This document shows, one piece after another, positions 1 through 10,566 of a DNA stretch of 64,000 nt; position 1 is the first letter of the stretch, and every line of letters begins with the position of its first letter. Position numbers and translations under genes: made by a program. The DNA lies in assembly GCA_026413225.1 (NCBI GenBank), contig CM048576.1, forward strand, positions 4,410,501 to 4,474,500, in the 5' to 3' direction. Origin of the DNA: Otis tarda. Taxonomy: Eukaryota; Chordata; Aves; Otidiformes; Otididae. Under the pieces are notes generated by a model that made no database searches, was not told where the DNA came from, and saw only the letters and a list, made by a program, of their open reading frames with translations.

Positions 1-2600
1 GCTGACACACAGGGAGTGTGGCAGATGCCTGGCCCGGAGCTGTGCCCCTTGCTGCTGCTGCCAGTGTCCAGTCTGCTACCCTGCACCTTATTATGGGCAC
101 TTAACTCACCACGAACAGCTGCTACCGTAGTGACAAAGCTGCCACCAAGTCCGGAGGAGAGCTCCACGTGCTAGCCACACTGGAAGTCCTGCCCTGGGGA
201 GGCAGGTGAGAGGACAGGATGAACATGCAGGCATCCGTGGGCCTGCATACAGTGAGTGGCCATATCTGTGCCACCAAGAAGCTCATTCTGTCCCCTGACT
301 TTGAGTTATGTCCTACCGTAGGGGTTTCTTGAGCTGGAGAACCCTTCAGAGGTTTGTTCTGCTGGGTGGAAGTGGAGAGGAACAGCTTTTTCTGCCACCA
401 GGCCAGATAGGAATGAAGCAAAGAAGCCTTGGTGCAGTTGGCAGGAAGATGGAGGCTGGTTACAGAGAGGCTGTGAGGGGGATTCAGGGTGCAGGTGACC
501 CTCTGGGCTGCCCAGAAGAGCGAGGATGCATCTTGAGAGAGGCAGAAGCTAGGACAGAGAGCTGGGAAAGCAAAGGGACAGGGGGAGAACGAGGAAAGGT
601 GAAGTCTGAGCTCCTGCCATTTAGCAGTAGGGCTTGGAAGAAGGTGTAAACAGGTGCTGAAGGACTGTGAGCTCAGTGCCAGTGATGTAAGAGCTACCGT
701 GATCAGCTTGTCCCCAGATCCTTTCCAAGGCAAACATCAGACATTTTCCATCAGGCACTGCTTTCCTTGGATGCCAAATTTCACTCCCATTTGTGCAAGC
801 CAGGGCTGGCGTCCACATGCTCCTGTTGAATTGCAGATCCCTTCCCAGGCCCCAAAAGCTGAGCAGCCCCGGATAGGAGCAGATAAGGGACCTAGGAAGA
901 CAAGTTGTGTCAAGGATTGCCTACCCCCTGCTCCCATCTCCATCTGAATGCCAGCAACCAAAATGTGGTCTCTGTGCTGCTGCCTAGAGAAAAGTAGCCT
1001 TGCTGGCCTTACCTGCAGCTTGCTGATCCTGTTGTTTTCACCGGGAGAAGGGAATAGGATGACACAGTTGTTTCCCAGGCAGTTGCCACCACCCTAAAAC
1101 CAGAGGGTGGGATTCAGCTGCAGAGGGATAACGCTGACCAAGGACAAGCAAGTCCAGACAAGGCATGCAGCACAGCACTCTTCCTGATGAGTAAGAATGG
1201 CAGATGCTAACCCTCCTCGAGGTCTGGTCCTGACCCTCACCCTGCCTCGTCTTCTGTCAAGTTATCCTGTATTTATTGCCATGAGTAAGGGAGGCTCAGG
1301 CTCCAAGTTCACTCTTATCTAGGTTTTATATTTCTCTTCCAGAATTGTTCTGTTTTCTCCTTCTCCCTTCTTTTCTCAGTGTTTCCCCTCTTCTTTGTCT
1401 CTCCCCCTTCACCTCTGTCTCATTTTTCTTTTGCTGTCCTATTTTTTTTTCCCCCTGTATTTCTAGAGGAAGGGAAGTGGAGAGTAAATCCAGAGACACA
1501 CATGCTGGATATTTGTCTTGCTCAGTCACAGAGTGAATAAGCGTCCTTGTTTCAACATGTTTTCCCATTTAACTTCCCAGAGGCTTTTCAAAATGAGAAT
1601 TCCTCTGAACAACCAGACACAAGAGCTGAGCTCACAGTCATTTGCTGTGCACGGTGGCCTCATTCCTCAGGCTTCCCCCACCCCCCACCCCCCCCATCCT
1701 GTGTCCTGTGCTCTGATTTCCAGGAACCCAACAATGACACAGACTGGGGCCCACCCACCACATCCCCTAAAGCATCCCTGGGAGGCAGGGAAGCCTGGGA
1801 AGGTCAGGTTGCAGTTCCCCAAGTGCTGAGCTGTCTCCTGGCATGACAGAGCAGCAGCCCTCATGCAGGCAAAACCTCTGATGGAGGTTTCTGTGCAGGG
1901 CAGAAGCCACGGGCAGCCGAGACACCTTGCCTGCTACAGTTCTTCCACATCCATAGGACTGCTCAAACCAGCTCTGCTGCCCTAGGTGGGTGATGGCTCC
2001 CCATGCCCTCTAAGCAACCTCCCTCAAGACACTGAGGCTCTTGCAAGAGGCAAAGAAAGATTTGGGGGAGACGGCACTTGCTTTTAGCAAGGAAGACGCT
2101 GGCCAGGATAGAGCTGATCCCACAAGCTTGCCATCAGCCCCAGCTCCTCACCAACCTGGCACAAGACCGGGAACAAGCACAGCATAAGGGGAGGAAGTGT
2201 CCACCCTGTCCTCTGCCCCACTTGCAGCACTCTTTTGGGGCACATATTGCCCCATCCTGCTCTCCCTCTCACCATGCTGGACTGCTCAGCGGCTATACGA
2301 GCCTGGACGATTTGGGAGGGACAGAGCCACGGCTTCTGTCTCCAGAGCAGGCCAGGCAAGGAGTGCTTCTCCATGCACAGCTGTCCGTGCTACCCTTGCT
2401 ATAAGCAACCAGCGCCTGGAGGGAAGCTTGGCTTGATATTGCCAAATAAAGAGGATTTCAGAGTAGTTTGTCTGTTACTGAGATTCTATTAGTAGCTCTC
2501 TGTCCTTTTTCTTCTTTCCTTGTTCTGCTCTTCTTTATCCATCCAAGTTTCCCCTCTTTGTCTCCACCTGCCTCCTCCAGGCTCAGCACCGTGAGTCACA
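1..2600. other. Upstream flank, GC- and pyrimidine-richer part, no identified gene
   Basis: No recognisable protein. Long pyrimidine tracts lie at 1340-1455 and 2490-2580. An AATAAA at 2445-2450 followed by a GT-rich stretch could end a + strand transcript. On the minus strand two segments (1013-1093 and 110-193) have good splice signals on both sides, but the peptides are not recognised. In mammals the 5' neighbour of TRIM29 is OAF in head-to-head orientation; nothing here resembles OAF. Confidence 0.5.
1675..1697. repeat. C-rich tract (minus-strand G-quadruplex candidate)
   Basis: C runs of 5, 6 and 8 are parted by single adenines. On the minus strand the G runs could fold into a quadruplex. 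Confidence 0.7.
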
Positions 2601-4208
2601 CCCCATCCCATCAGCTTCGCTTGCTTTCACTCCCAGACCTCACCACGGAGCTCAGAATTTCATCTTGCAAAGGCAGAGATGGGGAAGCTGGGGAACAAGC
2701 TGCTGACCTAGGGGAGCATGGATTCTTGGAGAGAGGGGACAGGGAACCATGGGATTGCAGAGGAGGAGATGATCTTTAGAAAAAGACTAAGGAGGAGCAA
2801 GTAGTGATATTCTTTATAACCACCTCTGATGATCCATCACTAAATGCAGAGCTTCTTCTAGCTCCACTAGCACAGAGCCTCTTTGCCCAGCCGTGCAATG
2901 TCAAGCCTGCCTACAGCAGATGATGTGCACCTGTCAAGTCTTTCCCATCACAAACAAAACTCTTACTAGTGGAACCCTCAATACTTTCCCAGCCTGGGCT
3001 CCATCCCATAGCACCTCTCTCGCAGTCTAGGCCCTCAGATATAGCTGTACGACAAGCTTAATCAGCACAGCTCTTCAGAGGGAGAGAAACTGGCCCTCTG
3101 CTCAGGGAGGAAAGGACCATACAAGAACTCTGCCCCAGATATGTCCCAGTAGCCTTCCCAGCTGCTGACACACTGTGCCAAAAACCTCCTCAGTGGCTCA
3201 GCCACTGGAAATGTATCTCATGGATCAGTAAAACAGGCTCTAGAGGGGAAACAAGTGTTTAAGCAATGGGGCAGGGACAAAAAGGTCTCTATCTGGAGAT
3301 TTCCAGTCTCTGCCTTTGGCTTGCTAGAAAACCAACTTTTTTCAGCTTTGTCAGGCTTTAATTTCCTGATACAAGAGACAGAGATAGTATTCCCCTGCCT
3401 TGCAGAGTTTGATACAGGGTATTTTTCACTGAGATGCAAACCCATAGAGAACTAGACTGAACTGGCTGCTAAGTACAATAGCAAATTATGCTTAAAGTTA
3501 TAATTTTCTAACTTCAGAGAAAAAAGAGCATCCTCACAGAAGAGCACACAAAGAGATCCTGGGGGCTATAGACCCATGCTAGCACCTACACCCCAGGACC
3601 AAATCTTTTTCTGGAAGGGGTACAATCTATGGCAGCTATCCAGATGCCAATAAATTCAGTTCTGCCAGTTGCAAATCAGGGAATGTTTTGTTACTACTTC
3701 TAGTACTTCTTACTACTACTTCTACCATAAGATTACATGAACTGTAAATTTTACATGAATAATATCTATCTCTTCTAATATGCTTTGTTCCTGAAGATTC
3801 CAGAGCACTTTAGAAGATCATCAAAAGATTGAAGCAGAAGATAATAATGATCTCCCAAGTTCACATGTGGAACCATCCACAAAATCATATCCGCACAGTT
3901 ACTGAGGCTGACCTGAAAATTGACAGTGACCACACTCCAAAGAAACCAAAAGATAATGTGTCATCCTACAGCAGAAGATAAAAAAGCTCCAGTGGTCCTT
4001 ACCAATCCAACTAAGGAATATTCCTTCCTGATCCCAAATTTGGAGATGATGTTTTAGTGCTGAGCAGACACCTAAGAGGTGCAACCAGCTCCACCCAACT
4101 TCCCCATCTCAGGTTGTGCCAATCTCCAATGTATGAAAAGGAGGTGGAAAAGAAAACAAAAACTGAAAACCAATGACACAGAAACCAAGTTAATCACCAA
4201 AGTAGAGG

Positions 4209-4228
4209 CAGGGTGGGGGAGGGGGGGG
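4209..4228. repeat. G-rich tract (G-quadruplex candidate)
   Basis: G runs of 3, 5 and 8 are separated by single bases on the + strand. Confidence 0.7.
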
Positions 4229-7200
4229 AAATCCTTCCTGGCCTCTATAGGCAACTAGCAGAATTCTTGAAACACAGGCTTAATTAATTAAAAACAATAT
4301 GAACATGGTTCAACAAGTCTTGTAAGCATATTGAAGGCATGCAGTATCATCCATACACTGTTGTGCAATGTGTTGATGACTGTAGCAAGCTCATCTTGAA
4401 TCCAGTTTGGATCCTGGTGCCCAAGACTCTGTTTCAAAGGCCATCCCTGGACTCTGCTCCTGTGATGTCTAAAAATCATCTTATTATTTCTAGCCTATTT
4501 TTAAATGAACAAACTTACCCTATTTGATCTTACACTGGCACTGTCCTTTAATTCAAACTGATTTCCCTCTTTAGCTGGTATTCCCTTTCCTGTCCTCCAC
4601 ATGAATTTCATGCTGAGTAGTCATTTTCCCCTTCAGCCTTTTCAAAGATGAAGACTCAGCAAAACCACTAGAAAGGGGTCCTCCCCCAGGCAGCACATAT
4701 CCTCCAGTTAATGCCCTTGTCCTGTCACACACCCTTTCACTCCTTCAGTGAATCACCCTACTTCTGCACCCTCACTGAGTATCGTTGTTACACAACGGGC
4801 ACTTATATCCTACCTGTAGCTTGTTCCAATAATTAAGATTCTCCATGGTCCAGCTCATAGCCTGCAGGCCTGATGTGAGCCCTGGGAAGCTTGTGTTTGA
4901 CCTGCCACAGTACCTGAGAGGAGCTATTCAGATGGTCACACTACCCTAAAAATCTGAGTCCTTGTATCTGAAGCCAGGTCCTGACTGTCTTCACTTCAGC
5001 ATCCCTCCTAATGTGAAAATGCATCCCCCAAATAACTGGATCCTGGTTCAGTTTTCTTTCCCCTCATCACTGACTCTGAAACAGACAGCTGATTATCACA
5101 CAAAAGCAGCAAGCCCAAATTGTCGCAAGTATCTGAACTTAAGTTTATGCCATATAAATTGAGTCTATCTCGTATAAATCACATCTCTGACAGTATCTGC
5201 TTTAAGCACACCTGCAGTATTGCTGTTTTTCCCCCATGCGCTGTACACCAGGATAGCTCTACTGATCTATCTGGATGCATTGCTGACTGAATCTGATACG
5301 TGTGAAAGCAACACGAAGCCTTGAACTCGTTCTGCCTGCTCTGCTGTTAGACTGGGAGCTGGTTAATGCATGGTCATTGCTCAATGGTGTCTACATGCCT
5401 GACAGATTGATTTCCTGCACTTTCTTGTAGCAGGAATAGCCTGCACGCATTTCAGCATAACATTTTCTGAGCTGTGGACTCGTTTTATATAAAGGTGTAA
5501 GAAATGAGAAAGGACTGAAAATATGTAGGATGTGAAAGGGAGTGTGGATTAGTGGGTAGCGCACGGAGTAGGCAATTAGCAGACAGGTTCCCCACTCCTA
5601 GTTTGGCTGAAGTTGTTGTGAGAACTGGGGCCAGTGAATCATGGGCTGGTTGATCTAATTCTCTGTGACTCTCCATGACTTCACCAGTCATTGGTGTTTG
5701 AAACTCTGCTCCGGAGCCTGTCTAAAGGAGTGCCCCAGGGTTGGCTTAACTGTTTCTGTTCTATTTAGTTTTAAATGGACCCAGTTTTTTAACTTTTTCC
5801 ATCCTGGGGAATTTTTTTTTTTTTAGGTATCTATCCATGAATGTTTTTGTGCAGCACTTTGCACAGTGGAAACACTTTAATACAAGCAATAAACCACCCA
5901 AACTTAAGGTGCATATACAACAACAAAAAAATGACGTTCAAAGCAAGAACAAAAGCATCATGGAACATTAAAAAAAAAACCCCAAGGATTTAGAGGTGTC
6001 ACATAATGAAAAATAAGAGAATGAGCAAGTAAGAAGGCTGCATAGTACTTTCAGAAAAAAAAAAGTTTCATTTTTGCTGAAAAATTTCAGTCAGTTCCAC
6101 AGTACATACCTCAGTTTCCCTAATTGCTACATGGGGTTAGCAACCCAGACCTATTTTGCAAAGGTGTTGTCAAGTTTAATTTGTGAACCTTTGAAAAACG
6201 CTCTGATTTTTCAGATGAAAGGCACTGCAGATGCCAAATGTGGGTGTATGCTCTGAGTCAGAGGCATAGACATGGGCATACTGTGTGATCGGCTTGACGC
6301 AGTACATTAGATAGGAGACAGTTGTCCTCTGCATGAAATGTAGGGATAGCTGGTGCAAAAATCACAGATGATGCTTACACAAGTGTGAACTCATGCTATA
6401 GAAATCAGGAGCCACCCCTGCGAGGTGCAAAGATAAAGCCTGCAATAAAGAGACGTCCCATCCATACTGTACTTTGTCTTCTAAATTACTTGAAGTACAT
6501 GTGTGTGCACAAGTGATAAATATGGTTGGGAACTGAAGCACAAATTGTCTAACAAACTACCCTTTAACTAACAGCAAACTGCCCTTTAACTCCAGTAGTC
6601 CTCCTGTGATTCCTAAGCAGAATTAGTCAGCATTGGCAGTAGTTATGAGCATCAATAAGACCATGTGCACTTCAAGTTTCAGACAGCTGTGAGCAGTAGT
6701 TTCCCAGGAGAGGCCAGAAATAACAAGAGAGAGGTGAGCCCCATCTGCAAACAATTTTTTGACATGAAAAAGATATGACGGGGTATGACAATGTGCAGAG
6801 AGATGATGGGGAAAAGAATGGGATTGGCCTTTGGCTAGAGAGCAAAGCTGCAGTCCCAGGATGTGTGGCAGCAGAGGTGATGCAGCAGAGGTGGGCCTGC
6901 CATGGTTTCATAGGTATCTGCAAGCAGGACACGCCAAGGTGCTAATGCCAGGCGTGTGGGACGCTGTGAGAGTGAGCTGAGGTTGAAAGGGGACCAGTGA
7001 AAGTGGCATTACGCAGAAGTGACTGGCAACAGCAGGGAACACTCCTTATGTGCATGTGAGTGACATCCTTTCTTTCTTTCTGGAGACTCGAGGAAGGTTC
7101 AGCCCAGACTACTGGCAAAGAGATTGTTCTTCAAAAAATCCACAGTTTGCACTTCGCTCCATTAGTCTGTATGTGTGCATATGCACATGACCTCTCTCCT

Positions 7201-7544
7201 TCTGTCTGACACAGAATATTTAAGCTGAGGATTCTCTAAAATTAAGTAGCAAGGACAGATGGCACCCAAGCTATTCAAAAGCCAAAGCAGAACCTGCAGC
7301 TCTACGGAATATACCCACTGTCGTGAGGGCTGACAACAGCTCATCCGAGTCTGACTGGAGCAGCATTAGATGATACATGTTACAATGCCTTACATCTCAA
7401 GTATGGCAATATTTCACCAGTGTTGCAACAAATGGAGGAGCTAAAGCCATGGCTGGCATCAGGGTAGGTCAGGCAAAGCACAGGCATAACCTGACTGATT
7501 GGAGTGTGCTAGTCTTGTAAGGACAGAAGAATCAATAATAAACC

Positions 7545-7640
7545 TCCTCCTGAGCCCAGTTACTCCCGAGTCTGCCTGGAATAACTGGATTAAACTCATT
7601 TACTCTGCATTTACATCAGTAAAACCAAGATGAAAAAATT
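7545..7640. repeat. Possible ancient L3/CR1-like patch
   Basis: A CTCCCGAGTCTGCCTGGAAT segment and a following GCATTTACATCAGTAAAACC segment resemble the same old amniote repeat. Weak. Confidence 0.25.
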
Positions 7641-8519
7641 CCATCCTTAATCTTTTGACTGTCTTACCTACTCCAAAATCTTAACAAAGTGTCAAGAAAA
7701 CAACAGAAATCAAGGCTGCCTTCTTCGAAGTTAGACCTCTTCATAGAGATGTTTTTTGTCTCTTAAGTATTAATGACAGCTTGGAAAAGCTCTGCTGAGT
7801 CTTTTCTGTACACGTGAGAACAGGCACCTCCACCCTCCAGTATTTTTAATTAGTTGGAGATCTGTAGGACTGTTGATGTTATAAAGATCAGCTCAGCCCA
7901 GGAAGCCAGAGGAAAAGAAATACATATATGTCAGCCACTCTCTTTCATTTCTGAAATTTGTTTTTAAAAAATAGCATTGCTCTTTCCTATGCCAGAGAAT
8001 GACTTCTGACTCGCAAAGACTATGGTCCTATTAATAAAAAACCTGTCCATTAGAAATTACTGCAAAACACACAGCCTTTTCCAACAACGTATCCAAAAAA
8101 TGCTGTACACAGAATAATTTCTCATATATAGAGAGCCATAGCAACATACAGGCAGTAAGAGGGGGTGGATCTATGAGCCAGGGGTCCCAACTGCATTTCA
8201 ATTGAAGAGGAAAAAAAAATATTATCTTTTTTTCCCCTCATTTTGCACAGACAAAGCCCTTAGAAACTGTATCTGTAAGACAGGCGCTTCCTGGCTATCT
8301 CATATCAGATCCAAAGTGTATGTTGTTCCTGTTTTGGGCTGCACTTCTATTTCCTCCACACCTAAAAAAGAACTGCAAAATGCAGACCTGAATTTTTTCC
8401 TCCACTACTTAGGACACATCCAACAGGGGTTTTGTTACAGATTTCTGATGAGAAATTATTATAGGCGAAAAAATCACTTTCTCCAGCAACACCACCATTG
8501 AATTCTGCAAAAATTAAAT

Positions 8520-8680
8520 TAAGGAAAAATCTTAGGCATGGTGAATTTACACCCCGGAATAAATCTCAGAGTAATCTCACTGACATTCAGAGCATAATCC
8601 ATGCTGAATTGATATGATATGAGAGTAAGATCAACTTCCTTCTTTTGAAGTTGATGGAATTCACCAGTGCTTATTCAGAG
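8520..8680 (-). repeat. Ancient L3/CR1-like patch
   Basis: AATTTACACCCCGGAATAAA, then CTCAGAGTAATCTCACTGAC, then a TTGAAGTTGATGGAATTC segment resembles the old TTTACACCAGTGTAAC / ATTGACTTCAATGG repeat of amniotes. The match is loose. Confidence 0.3.
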
Positions 8681-9381
8681 CCTTTTTCTTCTGAAATCTT
8701 CTGAGATTCCAACAAGCTGAACATTTCCCAGGAATGCAAGAAATACTTTGGCCATCTAGCTGTTAAATATTTCCTCTTCCAAGTATGTTACAGGTATGGC
8801 TCTGAGTTCAGTGGACACTTACGAGAATACCCAAGTAAGATACACATGAACACTTATCTCACTGAGAACATGCAACGAAATAGGCAATGGAAGTTTTATT
8901 CTACTAGTTACATTAGCGGAGATTGCATGGCCTGTGGGAAAAACAGGACTATCAAATTTTTACTTCAGGTCAGCTGTGTTCTTCTGATACATGGCTAGGC
9001 TATTTCCAGGTCTAGATGGATGGACCTTGCACAAACTCAACATCAAAACAAAAATAATAGGGTCTTTTAAACCCCGTATTATCCATACATTTCCCCTCCC
9101 TGTCCTACCGAATACAGCAAGCCCTCAGGGGAGCCCAGTTTAAGAATGCTTTATTCTAGGCGTTCATTTTAATTACAACCATAATTATTTTTGTGCATGT
9201 GTATGACCCAGTTAACAAACCCATCTTCAGCATCTCATGGTCTCTCCGACCCTGCCCATCTCTGCAAGGAGGTAACCTCAGCTCCTGGCAACAATAACCA
9301 AAATTATTTTTGAAACAAGCAGTTGGACTGGTTGCTACATCTTAATGAAAATGATTTTTTTTTTTTTAAAACATTTCTATG

Positions 9382-9388
9382 TATATAA
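9382..9388 (+). promoter_or_regulatory. TATA-like element upstream of TRIM29
   Basis: A TATATAA heptamer lies about 325 bp before the TRIM29 start codon and would place transcription start near 9412. A second AT-rich candidate (TGTATAAT) lies near 9446. The surrounding 300 bp have very few CpG dinucleotides, so this is not a CpG-island promoter, as expected for a tissue-restricted epithelial gene. No cap-site consensus was clear, so the assignment is weak. Confidence 0.25.
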
Positions 9389-9551
9389 TCAGCCCTTCCT
9401 CCCAAACCTGGTTAGACAAGAATGTTCCTGGGTGTGGACCGCATTGTATAATTAACTGCACAGCTGTAGCTTCTGATCCCTGTAACGTCTGTTTCTTTCT
9501 TTCTCCCTGCGTCTACCTAGCATAATCCAGGCATTCTCCTCCTCCTTTCAG

Positions 9552-9711
9552 GAGCTCCAGGTGCGTCACTTGGGCAGAAACTTTCCTGCATTCCACCATC
9601 ATTCCTTGCTGAGACAACAACCGGGCAGACATACCCGCTTTGTAGAGGGGGCTGAGAGACAGGACCTGGAAGAAAGACTGAGCAGTGAAGTCAATTTGCC
9701 CTGTTTAGACA
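9552..9711 (+). other. TRIM29: TRIM29 5' UTR, with possible splice acceptor at its left edge
   Basis: A pyrimidine-rich tract ends in TTTCAG at 9551, an excellent splice acceptor, so the first coding exon may be joined to an upstream non-coding exon rather than transcribed through from the TATA-like element. No ATG precedes the main start within this segment in a good context. An in-frame TAG lies just before the start codon. Confidence 0.4.
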
Positions 9712-10566
9712 ATGGACACAGGGAGTGCAGCAAGGACAAATGGTACTACTGGGAAGCCGGAGGATGTGAAGAGTCCATCTGTCCCCAAAAAAGAAGAAGA
9801 AGTGAAGAAGACCGCAAACCCTGGTGGAGGTGAGAAGGAACCTATGAAGGGCACTGGTGGTTCTTCTTTGGAGACAGGGCAAATCAAGAGCTCCCTCTTC
9901 TCTGGCAGTGACTGGAAGAGGCCCATCATTCAGTTTGTGGAGTCATCTGATGAGAAGAGATCGACCTACTTCAGCATGGATTCGGCAGATTCAAAGAAGA
10001 TGCAATATGCCAGCGGACAGATAGGAGACATGAGGAGACCACCCCTCTCTTTTGCAGACAAAGGCGATCTCAGGAAGTCCCTCTTCTCCTTGGATTCCAA
10101 AAAGAGCTTCCTGCCTACTGAAGGGGAAGGAAGGAAGTCATTGTTTTCTGGGGGGCAGATGGGGGACCTGAAGAAAACTCTCCCTCTGGTGGAGACAGGG
10201 GACCTGAGAAGATCCACCTTCAACAAGCCTGACAGAGCAGCTGGGTCACGGCCCAGAGTGAAGCTTGAGGATGTCCTGTGTGATTCCTGCATCGATAACA
10301 AGCAAAAGGCCGTGAAGTCATGCTTGGTGTGCCAGGCTTCCTTCTGTGAGCTGCACCTCAAGCCCCATCTGGAGGGAGCAGCTTTCCGGGACCACCAGCT
10401 CCTGGACCCCATCAGGGACTTTGAAGCAAGAAAATGCCCTGTGCATGGGAAGACAATGGAGCTGTTCTGTCAGACAGACCAGATGTGCATCTGCTACCTC
10501 TGCATGTTCCAGGAGCACAAGAACCACACCACAGTGACAGTGGAGATCGAGAAAGCAGGAAAAGAG
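9712..10566 (+). CDS. TRIM29: TRIM29 coding exon 1 (residues 1-285)
   Basis: This exon holds the whole N-terminal region and both B-boxes. The start is well fixed: an in-frame TAG lies at 9706-9708, two codons before the ATG, and the context ACAATGG has A at -3 and G at +4. The protein opens MDTGSAARTNG, which aligns with the human start. The stretch WKRPIIQFVES (residues 68-78) and the B-box block are nearly the same as in human TRIM29. Between residues 58 and 170 a short basic-Ser motif recurs (RKSLFS, KKTL, RRST). The exon ends GAG with donor GTAATG at 10567, phase 0. Reading on past the donor adds only chance residues. Confidence 0.97.

Larger units (their letters stand above)
2601..9370. 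other. Upstream intergenic DNA, AT-rich, no gene seen
   Basis: No coding signal with splice support was found on either strand. The stretch contains a G-rich run at 4209-4228, short T and A tracts (5811-5824, 6055-6064, 9354-9367) and two faint ancient-repeat-like patches at 7545-7640 and 8520-8680. Nothing else stands out. Confidence 0.6.

Noticed and set aside
122-733. Minus-strand 203-codon open frame, the longest outside TRIM29
   Set aside because: It begins at a non-ATG codon, is rich in Ser, Leu and Pro as expected from pyrimidine-biased DNA, and shows no domain.
1-9370. Search for OAF, the expected 5' neighbour of TRIM29
   Set aside because: No segment on either strand resembles the OAF protein. 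It probably lies outside the window.
9561-9833. Upstream frame overlapping the TRIM29 start
   Set aside because: It opens at GTG, not ATG, so it is not a credible regulatory upstream ORF.
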